Of a DNA stretch of 64,000 nt, positions 20,500 to 31,300 are shown piece by piece; within the stretch, counting starts at the first letter, position 1, and the number at the start of each line of letters is the position of its first letter. The DNA comes from Diphasiastrum complanatum (Eukaryota > Streptophyta > Lycopodiopsida > Lycopodiales > Lycopodiaceae), in the NCBI GenBank assembly GCA_029204225.1, contig CM055107.1:8797472-8861471 (forward strand). The letters are read 5' to 3'. The notes below the pieces were generated by a model, which saw only the letters and a list, made by a program, of their open reading frames with translations, was not told the origin of the DNA and did no database searches. Position numbers and translations under genes: made by a program.

Positions 20500-21330
20500 A
20501 TGAGTCATGCTAACTATTATAGGATCTTCATTCTTGATTTTGCGGAGTTAGCCAGACCAATCTACAAACTCACAACGGATCCACATTGGAATGAGGAAGC
20601 CCTAAAGGCTTTCCAAAAGCTTAAGGATGCATTGGTTTCAGCACCAATCTTACGTCCACCCAATTGGTCCATTGAGTTTCACGTGCATACGGACACATCG
20701 AAGTATGCAGTTGGAGCAGTCTTAACCCAGCCAGGTGAACACAAAAAGAATTTTCCAATCCGGTTTTCAAGCCGACAGCTCAGTGATACCAAAATGAACT
20801 ATTCAACCACAGAGCGGGAAGCACTAGCAATGATCTATGCGGTTAAGAAATTTCGACATTACTTGATGGCCACACATTTTGCTTTTTATACGGACCATCA
20901 ACCCTTGCTCTATCTCATTAATAAAACTTGCAACACCAGAAGAATCACCAGATGGCTACTTTTGTTGTTGGAGTTTGATTTTTGGATAGTAGTTCGCAAG
21001 GGAAAACAACACTACATGGCTGATCATGTGTCACAAATCAAGGGAAAGGAGATTGCCACCCAACCCGACGATGAGTTAGCAGGACACAGTACCAGAATGG
21101 GCTGCCGACATTGTTGAATATCTAATGTGTGGCCAACCAGACAAATAACTACCAAAGGCGGAACAACGGAAATTGATTTTGAAGGCTAGACCTTACCAAC
21201 TGATTGCCGGCCAGTTGTATCAAAGAGGTCAAGATGGAATTCTTTGGCGGTGTATTCTTCCTCATGAGACCACCTTGATCATTTCGCTTTAACATAAAGA
21301 CATGGGTGGGGGTCATTTTGCATCTGAATC
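20500..21330 (+). pseudogene. Ty3/gypsy RT tail, RNase H and start of integrase
   Basis: It starts within the end of reverse transcriptase (HANYYRIFILDFAELARPIY). RNase H follows with its acidic residues visible: HTDTSKYAVGAVL, TEREALAMIYAVKK, YTDHQPLLYL and ADHVSQI. A stop at about 21115 is followed, in shifted frames, by the integrase N-terminus (PYQLIAGQLYQRG, MGGGHFASES), after which homology ends near 21330. RNase H removes the RNA strand during reverse transcription. Fingers, palm and the YxDD motif are missing. It is the same family as the minus-strand integrase at 8585-9770; together the two relics cover most of pol. Confidence 0.85.
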
Positions 21331-22015
21331 CATCAGAACTTCCAGAGAACTACCAACAGTCAAATCAAGCCTGGATGAAGCTGATTACCAGTTTACAAAA
21401 GTTAAAAATCAGAAATCTCGAGATCTCATCAAAAAACACTCTAAAAGAGCACTTTTTTTATGATTTTTTGAGATCCCCTGGGAGATAGCTCTTGAAACTT
21501 GGACAGTCACCGGATCTGACCTAGATGCATCCATGAAAATCTCTGCGAGAGTTCCTGATGGAGGAATCATCATTTTTTAGTGTATGCGAGAGTTCCTAGA
21601 AGCTGAATTTTCAGAACCCTCGCAGAGCATCAAGTCATCTTACCAACCCTCGCAAAGTGTCTAAATGGAATCAGAACAGTGAAATTAGTCTGTCTACATG
21701 ATCTAATCTTGAAAATCCAATCACAGGAACAAGTTGTGCAAGAGATCACTTCTTGTCAGAGTTGAACCCTCGTAGACACCCTGAACCCTCGCAGAACCTT
21801 TGCAGGGTAGTCAAATCACCTTCTGAACTCTCGCAGACTTTCAGGAGGTCTTAGAATTTTGTGAAGAAGGTACCTGCCAAAATTTGGGTGGAATTGAACA
21901 AGGAAAAGTGGATTTCACCTAATACGCACTCTAAATTCCACTATATAAGGGCTAAATTCGAGTCATTTGTCACCTTTGGTCAATCAGTCTTATCTTCGCG
22001 ATTAAAGTTAAAAAA
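21331..22015. other. Non-coding spacer with dispersed CCCTCGCAGA words
   Basis: The word CCCTCGCAGA or a one-base variant occurs about six times between 21600 and 21835, and the related GCGAGAGTTCCTGA occurs near 21545-21590. A TATATAAG word lies at about 21943. Possibly LTR sequence of another element. No gene is seen. Confidence 0.4.
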
Positions 22016-22456
22016 CTAGTCACGAGCTTTAGCGATCATGGTCAAAGAAAACAGTTGAATCATAGCATCAGGAGATGTTTCGCCATAAACATCGCACGCA
22101 TTCTCAAAGATTTGCAAGAATCTTCGAGGGTCCGAACTACCATCAAATTTTGGTAGATACAATTTTGGGTTTCTTTTATCATGATGAGCACCGTGTTTAG
22201 CAAAAGCACCATTAAGGTGGCTTCTGGCCTGTGAGGGTTCAGCGCCATAAAAATGGGCTCTTGCTGGTAAAGACTCGGCTCTATCAGGTTCACGGCTGTC
22301 GAATGGATTTGTAGACGGCTCTTGTATATGGGACCACATTCTAGAAAATCTAAGATGTCTGATTTCTTCATATCTGGGTAACACCATGTGATGTGGATAT
22401 TCATTTGTAATATGGGGATTTGTATGGTGTTCCATTGGAAATTTTTTCTTTTGCAT
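22016..22456 (-). pseudogene. Ty3 gag fragment (copy 2)
   Basis: A 146-codon minus-strand open frame representing the Gag N-terminus. It begins MQKKKFPMEHH and contains PKLYLPKFDGSSDPRRF and DVYGETSPDAMIQLFS, which it shares with copies 1 and 3. It is cut at 22016, where unrelated sequence begins, so only the first part remains. In sense, upstream lie a ~3-kb leader, the PBS (25507-25520) and LTR (25523-26751), the same architecture as copy 1. This copy best shows the natural gag start (ATG at 22456). Confidence 0.82.
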
Positions 22457-22719
22457 CAGTTAGTTGGTAAGGGTGGATTTGTGTAATATGTCAAGTAGCT
22501 ATTGTATATTGGGTGTGTTAGTGATTTGGGTAATGGGAGTGCGTACAATTTGGTTAGTGGGTAAGCTAGGTCATTGCGTAAGGTGGTTGCATAATGTGTG
22601 TGCTTGGGGGTTGTGTAATGTGTGTGACGGGTGTGTTAGGGGGTTGGGTAAGGGTAAGCTAGTTTTGTTTTTTTTTTGCTTTTTTGTTTTTTTTTTTTGG
22701 TGTTTTCTATGGGGTCGGA

Positions 22720-23400
22720 AAATTGGAGTGGGTCGGAAAAATGGATGGTATCGAAAATTATGGGGATCGAAAAAAAAATGAGGTATTGAAAATGGGTGTA
22801 TCAAAAGATAGCGACTCGAAAAAAGATAACTCGAAAAATTGGTGACTCAAAAATCTGATTACTCAAAAGAGTGGCGACTCGAAAAAAAAAAAAAAAAGTA
22901 GTATCGAAAAAAAAAATGGTGGATTTTAGAGATTTGGGTGACTCGAAAAATTGATGGTATCGAAAAAAAAATTACTTTAAAAAGAGATTTTTTGAAAATA
23001 TTCCATGAAGTATCAAAAAAAATAATGAAGTATCGAAAAATGTTGTATGGAAAAGTGATAGGAATCAAAAAGTGGTGGATCGAAAAAATGATGGGTCTAA
23101 AAACGAGGTATCGAAAAAATGGGTTACTCAAAAAATAGCGACTCAAAAAAATTGGTGACTCAAAAAAATGGGTGGTTGAAAAAAGGATGATTGAGAAAGG
23201 ATGACTCGAAAAAAGAGGTGACTCGAAAAATTGATGACTTGAAAATTGGAGTATCGAAATATTGTTTCGAAAAAATAGAGGGTATCAAAAAATGGTGTAT
23301 CAAAAAACTGGATGGATAGAAAAAAATGTGGTATCAAAAATGGATGGATCGAAATAATGATGGGTCAAAAAACGAGGTATCAAAAATTTAGCAATGGGTC
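22720..23400. repeat. Tandem array with TCGAAAAA core
   Basis: Dozens of degenerate units of about 15-22 bp of the form (GACT/GTAT)CGAAAAA plus a short ATGG-containing spacer. It is strongly A-rich on the plus strand. Confidence 0.8.
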
Positions 23401-23699
23401 AAAAAATAAAGTCAGTGTAGTCGAGATGTTAGTGAGGTCGTCGACGATCAAGTTCTCAAAGAGGGCCGTCAGTCAAGATGGTATGGAGGGTGGTCCGGTC
23501 GAGATGGGATGGAGGGTCGGATTGGAAAATTTGAATGGAGGGTCAAATCAAAAAATTTGAATGTAGGGTCAAAATATTTTTTTTTTTTTAAATTTTCTTT
23601 TAGTATCAGTGAGTAAGCTAGGTGTTGGTTCAGTTGGAAGTTGGCTTGGTCGATACGGTCAAAATGTCATTATGTTGGCTCGATCTAAATGGCGTTAGC

Positions 23700-24040
23700 T
23701 GGGTTTGGTCGAAGTTAGTTCTGGATGTCTCGGTCGAAGTTAGTTCGTTAGTGCTCGGTCGAAGTTAGTTCTGGATCGATGGGTCGAAGTTAATTTGTGA
23801 GAGCTCAGTCGAAATTAGTTTGTGAGAGCTTGGTCGAAGTTAGTTTGTGAGAGCTTAGTCGAAGTGAGTTCTGGATCGTTCGATCGAAGTCTTTTTGAAG
23901 AGGCTCGGTCGAAGTTACGTTAGGTGGGCTCAGGTGAAATGTCGCTAGGTGGGTTTGGTCGAGATTGTGAAAGGAGGTGTTTGGTTGAGGTGAAGTTGCA
24001 GGAGTCAGTCGAGAGCGAATTGCTTGCAAGAGTCGGTGGA
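23700..24040. repeat. Tandem array with GGTCGAAGTTAGTT core
   Basis: About ten degenerate units of ~29-31 bp (GAGAGCTTGGTCGAAGTTAGTTTGT-like, quoted here only as pieces: GAGAGCTTGG, TCGAAGTTAGTT). Period and core resemble the copy 1 minisatellite (GAGCTCCGG, TTGAGATTTGAG), suggesting common descent. Confidence 0.75.
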
Positions 24041-25019
24041 AAGCTGATGGAGGGGCTTGGGAATTTTTTATAGGATTTCTTTGTTAAAGAAAGATAGGTA
24101 AGTTTGTGTGTAAGGGTTAGGGTTTGTGAGTGTATTTGTGTTGTTTGTTGGGAACCCTCATGGAAGAGAATTTTTTTTTGAAAGGCGGTTGTCTCCCCCG
24201 GCTTCCTTCTGTTCGGTGTGCTTACAGAGTTCGTGGCAGCGTGGAGGTTCAGATTGATTCGAAGGGGTTGTTCGCTTGGATGACATTGCTTGTAGTGTGT
24301 TCAAACATCCAACAATGATAAACTCCTGTTTGTTTTGCCTGTTTTGTTGCTTTTTCAGGGTTTGGTTGCTTGCAGTACGATTGTGTATGCGGATCGTGGA
24401 GTCTTCAGGTCGTTTTTCAAGTCGGATTGAAGTAATCGTGTTCTGTCGATCCAGAGTTGAAGGCAAATCAGGGTTTTGTGTCAGCTCGGTCCAGATTGGA
24501 TTGAGATAGGCATTTTCAGTTGGTCGAGATTTGTGCTCATGGTAGTCGGTCGAGATACTTTGAAGCCAGCCGGTGGAGAGTTTGTGCTCATGTTAGCTGG
24601 TCGAGATGGCTTTGAAGCCAACTGGTCGAGAACTGAAGGAGAAAGCTCTGGTGAGGGAGTGCAGGAGCGTGAGGGCTCAAACGAGGGAGTGCATGGGTGT
24701 TGGCTCGTTGGCAGGTTTCATTTGCAGGGCCATGGTTTTGTAGTTCATTGGCGTGGGGGCTCGTGTGCAGATTGTCTAGGGCGCATTCAGGTCTGTAGGC
24801 CTTGTAGTTGTGGTTAGGCGTTTGGCTTAGTTAGAGAGTCATCCATGTTGTCACAGGTAGGTGGCACGGTCAGTGAGCTATCCATGTATTCGGCTCAATT
24901 ATCTGATTGTGAAGGTATTGGTCAGTTAGTGAGGCATCCTCTATTCGGTCAGGAAGGAGACAGCAGTCGGCTGAGGTCGCAGTCTTAGTTTTTCTTCAAA
25001 GGAGGTGGAAGTGACATCA

Positions 25020-25300
25020 GTAGCTTGCTGTATGGGGAATGCATATGTTCATTGGGGCGATATGACAAGGCTGTGGTTTCTTATCAGAAGGCTTTCAGCA
25101 TGTTTAAATTTGTCAAAGGAGAGACACATGTTGCAGTTGTGTCAAGATACATAAGGCTTGCAGATGTATCGTTGAAAACAGAAAGCAGTTTGCTGCTGTA
25201 TATGAAACAAGAAATGAGCTAGAACAAGTTTTTTGCCTTTTGCAAAGATCCCAACAAGCTTTGTGCCATATATTGGTTGTTTGGGTTGTGTGAGAGCGTT
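25020..25300 (+). pseudogene. Captured kinesin-light-chain-related TPR gene fragment
   Basis: The plus strand (antisense to the Ty3 element) encodes LYGECICSLGRYDKAVVSYQ, then KGETHVAVVSRYIRLADV, and after a shift near 25185 AVYETRNELEQ and LLQRSQQAL. The Ala/Tyr/Gly spacing is that of tetratricopeptide repeats, and the wording is close to plant kinesin-light-chain-related (KLCR) proteins, which link microtubules, actin and the cell cortex. Part of a repeat is missing at the junction. It sits wholly inside the Ty3 leader, so it is best explained as host sequence picked up by the element. The family call is from memory of KLCR sequences; any TPR protein is the fallback. Confidence 0.55.
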
Positions 25301-25506
25301 TGCAAGTCGTTGAACTACCCAACAGGTTGTAGAAGGAGATTGTGGCCCGATGGGTTTTAGAATCAAATTGAATAGGTACGTTCAGATAGTCTGGTGCAAA
25401 CTAAAAAAGATGATGATAGATCTAGATAGCTAGTGCATTTTGGTATGGATCTGGTTGAGAAGAACGTTGCAGCAGGTATGGAGTAAAGATGTGGATGTGT
25501 TGAAGT

Positions 25507-25520
25507 GGCAACGGGCACCA
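25507..25520 (-). other. Ty3 primer binding site, copy 2
   Basis: In sense TGGTGCCCGTTGCC, two bases from the LTR end (GTCAACA). It matches copy 1 in position and type. Confidence 0.75.
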
Positions 25521-25522
25521 AA

Positions 25523-26751
25523 TGTTGACAGATTCTACACTCTAGAATCTATTTACTAGTTCTTTCTTGTTTATTGTTTACAAGAACTATTTTCTGTCTG
25601 TTTAGAGGCTTGTTGGCATTTTCTTGAATGTTAGCTTCCTAGCTTAATGCCGAAACCAGGCAAAAGGGACTGGTATCGATGTAGTAAATGTCCTGCCTGT
25701 CAGAGGACAAACCAGAATCGTCTGTCTTGAATCAAAATCACATGCATTCACATCTGAACATGCAATCAAAACGTTCAGTCCATAGATCAGCATGAAGTCC
25801 AGGTGAACAAATCATGTTATCCTACTCTAATGCTGCAATATCAAGTGAAGAGATCCCTAAAAGACTGAAACTACTCTACACATGCATTAACCTACAAACT
25901 AGAAACAAAAACTAAATGGACAGCTTCTTCAAATCTGAAAACTAAACTAGCATACACATTATCACTACAAGAAACAAAGCAAAAACTAAACTAACTAAAC
26001 TAGACAGCATTTTAGAAGTCCAAGAATCAAGAAACACTCATTTCTTGATTCTTGGATATCCCAAAAACATCAAGAACTGGAATGTCTAGGATAAGCAAGA
26101 TCTACTCCACAAATCCAGCCTATTTAGTTTACCTGAATGCTGATTTTTACATTAATCTACAAGAAACATGAAATCTAATCCACTCTACAAAAGCAAGGGA
26201 ACTAATCCACTCTAAGATCCACAACCATACACAAAGGAGATGGAGGGGCAAGATCATTAATGCATCACTCAAGAAACAAGAATGATCAAGGAGCTCAAGA
26301 ATGCATCAAAACTCATGGAAGATAGTCTCATTTCAGCATGGAGTAGATACATTTACAAAAGCTTCCCTTCTACAAAGGGGGCGTTTCTTAAATAAGCAAG
26401 AGAGCTCCTTAGGTGGCATCCTAGTGGAATTTTCACATTTCAAAAATTACAAGTGGATTAATGCTCTCCACTAGAGGTCACCATCAAAAGGTGGCTCACT
26501 CTACTTTCTTTAAGAGGGGTCTACTTCTATTTATTTTATTTGCCTAGAAATACTAGTTCCTACATAGTCATTCCATCTTCCGGGATTCACCATGAGGCTT
26601 ACACAGTTCTTGCTTGTCATTACTACTAATATTCCTCGGCTCTCAATCTTCGTTAGTCTCGTCTTCTCAGAGACCTCCTTGGTCTAAGGTGAGAGGTGCT
26701 CTTGAGTTGCTCTGTCCCAGTATCTTGGGGATTCGTCAGAATCAGCCAACA
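25523..26751 (-). mobile_element. 5' LTR of Ty3 element copy 2
   Basis: 1229 bp. In sense it begins TGTTGGCTGATTCTGACGAA and ends TAGAATCTGTCAACA. It is roughly 85% similar by eye to 3816-4996 over its promoter half, including the TTATTTAAGA TATA-like word. It abuts the methyltransferase-like pseudogene, whose 5' end it may have cut off. Confidence 0.82.
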
Positions 26752-26756
26752 TAGAA

Positions 26757-29330
26757 CAGTGGTTTAAACTTGTGACCACAAAAACTCTAGATGATAGAGC
26801 TTTCTCGATGGGCCTAGAGAAATTGAACACTTTAAGATTGGCAGAGGTCTCAAATGAGACAAGATGTCGTTGGTTGTCTTTGTGCCTTGGTGGGGCGGCA
26901 GCACGAGATCAATATGGAATCCCAGCAAGTGACAAGAAATTTCGATTGTGGGTTGGAAAAGAAGTATTTTACGAAATTCTTTGCTTTGAAGCTTGTAAAA
27001 TCTTGGAGCTATGTGAGGGGGCAGGAGGTATGCGCCTGTGTTTGATATGGTCTTTCATTTTGGTTTTAGATGTATGAGTGAATATATTGATATCATGTTG
27101 AGCTTTGTGGTTGTAGATTCATTGAACACAGCAACAAAATCATTTGTGAAGTACTCGGTTAAGTTGAGGTATAGAGATAAAATATTTCATCCCCTATTTG
27201 CAATGATGGAACCAATATTGTCCCCGAATGCCAAGGAGGAAGCATAACTCGCCGCAAAACGTATTACATGGAGGTATCAATATTTGTAATTCAAAGCAAT
27301 TACGTTTTTTCCATTCTTTTTCGAATTTTTTTTTTGAGATTGGTTGTTGTTTACTTGTAGGTATTACTTTCATCTAAAAGCAAAGACTCCTGATTTTGAG
27401 ATGCCCCAACCTATGGAAATGTGGAATGAAATATCCACAATAAAAGAAGTATGTATTCGACAAAGGCAAACATGGGCAGAAAAAATGCACTGAGTGAGTG
27501 GGAGATACGGTATTGTCCCTGGTGGATTGATTTCCAAGAGGGAGAATGTACTCCATCAGAGAAAACGCAGTATGAATTGCATGAAATGGGACGGTTGGTG
27601 GTTGGGGACGATGATGATGAGACAGCCACACAAATGGCCGTGAAGTCAATATTGCAAGCTGCACCAAAAAAGCCCACTCGTGCTATTGACAGAAAAGGAA
27701 AACGAAAATCTGATGTCGACCAACAAGCAGAAGAGATGATTGCAAAGTTTGTAGTTTTGCCTTGCTTCAACGTTACTTTATTTTACTTCGTAAATGTAAG
27801 TAAACAAATCTGTTACTTTACTTTACTTTAGTTGACAAATCTGTTTGATGTTTCTGTGTACAACCCAAGGCTATCATACCTGCAAAAAGAAGACGTGAAG
27901 AATTTGAATATATGAAGGTGGACATGGTCGAATTGAGCACGAAATCGACATCTTCAATTGAGGTCATTGTTGCTGATGTGATTGCTTTGACAGAAGCAAT
28001 TTCAAAGGGAGAAACTTTATCTGAGTATCAAAGCATGAAACATTTTATGGAATGCAACAACTCGTTCAGGAGGTCAAGGAAGGGTAAAACCACCACATAC
28101 AGTGCTGACTTGATTATTGTGGACCTACCTACCGGATATATGGTAGACGGCCTTGTTGGTGCATATATGGTAGACGGCCTTGTTGGTGCAGACTCCACAT
28201 GGAATAATTGGTCGGATGATATCTTGGAGTCCAGCTTGGACATATGTAATGTGGTGTTGGATGATAGAGGATGGATTGTGCTCATCAGCCTACCAGGAAA
28301 AAGATTATATGTCGAGATTCAAATTGGACGACGTAAGTTTACAATTCATGAACGTGGAGGCTTGAGGAGTATCGAGAAGTACGAAAAAATGTTCAAGTTA
28401 CATTGTTTTTTTGTTTATGAATTAAACAATGTAGGTCTTTCCGGTCTTTTTTAATTGTGTTGTTCTGTAGTATTTGTTGTCAAGGAGTGTTAGGGTATAA
28501 TATGTTCGGTTTACTGTACTCAAAAGACTGATCTTGCTTCATGTGTAGATGCATTTGATGGATGTTTATTTGCTATCACGCAAAGGTCCCATTCCCTTGA
28601 TTGATCATGATCGTGCAAAGAATTTTGATAAGGGGTTATTAGATTTTGATTCGGATACGTGGACACATTACCTTCCACGTTCAGAGTGGTCAAAAGACAC
28701 ACAGAGCAATCGGCCTGTGAGAGGTAGTGCAGAGAAGAGCGAGTACTTCATGATATTTCTGATCTTTGCCTTATGCCTTGAGGGGGGGGGGATCGTATTA
28801 GACCTTCTTGTTGGTGTTGGCACTTCTATATTGGCAGTTCGTAAGGCAGGTGTTCATCTATTTGGCATGGACATTGATGAGACATGTGTAGCGTGGTTGA
28901 AAGAGAACAGAAGTACGACCCTTGACCAACAACAAATTATTGTGAGAACTATTTTGTCTAGCATTTGCTTTGCTAATATCTCAAACATCTGAGTATTCGA
29001 CACACACAATAATTTTCCTTTAGTGGTGATCGAAGAGAACCCGATTCTACCTGACTTTGGTTCTGAAGTTTACATGGAATCGCCTGGATCTTAGTAAGTG
29101 TTTCAAATAACTTCTCATGTTTTCATTCTGTCAACGTCATTTATTGTAGGTTAATTTGTGATAGTGATTTGTGTTGCTATGTTGAAACCATGGCCAGGGT
29201 GATGGAGGTGTGGTGTGAAGACGTTAATGTCGTTGTTCGCAAAGAGCGTAAAAGAACGAAATGTTTATATGAGGATGACGAGACCCTTGAGAGGTTTGTT
29301 TTAGATTTGCGGATTTTCTTGACACTATGA
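26757..29330 (+). pseudogene. Multi-exon gene relic with amino-DNA-methyltransferase (N4/N6, beta-class) motifs
   Basis: Exon-like blocks with splice signals: ~26757-27025, ~27110-27281, ~27361-27830, ~27871-28395, 28549-28935, ~29030-29094 and ~29196-29293. Early blocks (LVTTKTLDDRAFSMGLEKLN; KYSVKLRYRDKIFHPLFAMM) match nothing I know. A middle block has ADLIIVDLPTGY, in the place of catalytic motif IV (usually DPPY), followed by WSDDILESSLDICNVVLDDR. Block 28549-28935 has RPVRGSAEKS and then GIVLDLLVGVGTSILAVRKA with HLFGMDID, as in AdoMet-binding motif I plus the acidic residue that holds the ribose. Motif IV before motif I is the beta-class order (Pfam N6_N4_Mtase). Such enzymes methylate the amino group of C or A in DNA. 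It is broken: an in-frame stop at ~27245, a 27-bp duplication near motif IV, uneven splice phases, and a 5' end cut by the LTR. Confidence 0.5.
28132..28186. repeat. 27-bp exact tandem duplication
   Basis: ATATGGTAGACGGCCTTGTTGGTGC is present twice in a row (listed here as the pieces ATATGGTAGACGG and CCTTGTTGGTGC), adding nine residues after the motif IV-like site of the methyltransferase relic. Confidence 0.9.
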
Positions 29331-30029
29331 ATTATTTAGAGAGGTTCTTTTTTGGTGGACCTATATCATATAATGCATGTTTGTTCTACTTTACTAGCCA
29401 ATAAAAATCTTGTAGCTAAATATTCCATATCGGTCTAACTTTCTTGCTTCTCAAAAATTATTTGTTGGGTGGTCTATTTTGTGTTTGTTTATATATATTT
29501 GATCATGTGCTTAACTTGCCTGTGAAGTAAAGAGACAATTATTCTAATGTCAAACAACTACTCCAAGCCAAAAATGTAGACAAATGTAAACTTGATGTGA
29601 AATATTTCTTTTGACTTGAGTACTTGTTGCATCAACATAGAGAACAATGTAGATAATGTCTTTTTTCACTCGCATCAACATATATGTTACAATTTTATTT
29701 AAGCAAAATCTTGGTGCATGTTTTGGACCATGGAGAAAAACCCAATTATTTCATCTGAAACGTACACACTCCACTTGTTTGAATTGAGCACCTTGGTCCT
29801 CTTTAAAGTGCCTGATAGTTTTGGATTCTTATCTCAAACCCTAAACCATTACACCTGGTCTTGGTGTGACCTCACAAATATGCATCCCGTCCGACACCAG
29901 TACTTCATTCGGGCGCAACCAGCCACTCTCCGGCTTGATAGGCCTACTATCCCTGAATTGACATTGGGATTTTTCGTTCAAACGAATGTTTTCGAGCACC
30001 TGCTCGTCCGTTTGCAACCAGGTACTATA
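29331..30029. other. AT-rich spacer, nothing recognised
   Basis: No conserved coding motif before the copia relic. A short open frame at 29718 onward joins unrelated sequence to the copia part at about 30040. Confidence 0.5.
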
Positions 30030-30840
30030 AGCCAAGAAGCCTCTCTAATCAATGTACTTTGCAGATATGGCATGGAGGACAGTAAGTCGATAGACACACC
30101 CATGGATCCAAGATCCAAACTATCTAAATACATGTGCCCCAGAACTCAAGCAGAACAGAAAGAGATGTGCAGACACCCTTATCAGTCGATAATCGGGTCT
30201 ATAATATATTCTATGATCTGCACATGACCTGATCTAGCATATCTGATACACTGTCACAATACATGTCCAATCAAGGCTTACAACGGCTTTGCAAAGAGTA
30301 TTGAAGTACATTCAAGCTACAAAGCAATATGCTTTGTGCTATAATAGTAATTTCAAAGCTGCACTTACATTAGTCACTTATTCAAATTCAAATTGGGCAG
30401 AAGACATGGATACCATAAAGTCCACATCTGGTTATATTTGTTTCCTTGCAGGAGGACCCATTTCACGGAACAGAAGAAAGCATAAATGCATTTCGTTGTC
30501 CTCTACAGAATCCGAATACGTTGCAGCTACATCAACAGTGAAAGAGATTATTTGGCTCAGAAGGTTGCTACAAGATCTTCAATTTTCACAGATCAATCCA
30601 ACTATACTCGAATGCGACAATCAAAGTTGCATAGCTCTATCTTTGAACCCACGAACTCATACTAGAACTAAACACATAGAAGTTCAGTTTCATTTTTTTA
30701 GAGAGAGTTTAGAATAAAGATGTTGTACTAAGTTATTGTCATACAGACAGTATGTTGGCTGACATTTTGACAAAACCTTTGTCAAAAGATAAACATTCTA
30801 CTTTAGTAGGTATCTTAAATCCCAATTTTAATTCAGATTC
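30030..30840 (+). pseudogene. Copia reverse transcriptase tail and RNase H relic
   Basis: Starts at the end of reverse transcriptase (YGMEDSKSIDTPMDP; HPYQSIIGSIIYSMICT). Then, after a frame change near 30230, comes copia RNase H: QRVLKYIQATKQYALCY, YSNSNWAEDMDTIKSTSGY, ISLSSTESEYVAA, ECDNQSCIALSLN, TKHIEVQFHFFRE. The last part (DSMLADILTKPLSKDKH) is in a third frame. RNase H clears RNA from the cDNA hybrid. Two or three frameshifts make it inactive. A good PPT and LTR start follow, so the 3' end of this copia element is preserved while its front is lost. Confidence 0.88.
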
Positions 30841-30851
30841 GTAGTAGTAAG

Positions 30852-30863
30852 CTTAAGGGGGAG
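30852..30863 (+). other. Copia polypurine tract
   Basis: TTAAGGGGGAG immediately before the LTR start TGTTGGAGTTAATC; a typical copia PPT. Confidence 0.85.
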
Positions 30864-31300
30864 TGTTGGAGTTAATCTTACTCCTACTCATCCTAACTAC
30901 CCTCCTATTCACTCAAATAAATCACTCTCTCAAAGCAGTCTGCAAAAATGAAATGTTTTTCACAACAGCTTGCATTTTTGCATGCAATCTTCAACAGGCA
31001 AAAAATGCGAATACTGCGAGAAAGTCTTCAATTTGCATTTTTACACACAAACTGTAATAGCTGAAAAATGCGAAGATTCCAACAAAGTCTTCTACTTCAC
31101 ATTCCAGACAATCGAAGATTTTTTCAAATTTTGTGAAGAATGCGACAACAGTGTTTACTTGACATTCCAGGCACCCGAGGAACAAAAGGTCTTTGCGAGG
31201 AATGTGGAGACTTTGACAACACTAGTTTACTCGACATTTTAGGCATCCGAAAAATGCAACATTTTTTCGAAGAATGCGAGGAATGCGACATACTGCAAAT
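30864..31300 (+). repeat. Copia 3' LTR start with internal ~69-bp degenerate repeats (right edge uncertain)
   Basis: Begins TGTTGGAGTTAATCTTACTC. From about 31000 it contains three to four degenerate repeats built around (AAATGCGA) and (TTTACTTGACATTCCAG) pieces. No LTR end could be fixed; the unknown ORF at 31140-31871 overlaps its probable end. Confidence 0.5.

Larger units (their letters stand above)
22457..25506 (-). other. Long Ty3 leader of copy 2
   Basis: About 3 kb between PBS and gag, holding its own tandem arrays (22720-23400 and 23700-24040) and a captured host-gene fragment (25020-25300). Length and position match the copy 1 leader, but the repeat arrays differ. Poly-T/G stretches occur near 22660-22700. 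Confidence 0.6.

Noticed and set aside
22720-23400. CRISPR-like array of TCGAAAAA repeats
   Set aside because: Units are short, variable and lack fixed-length unique spacers; plant nuclear context. A degenerate minisatellite explains it.
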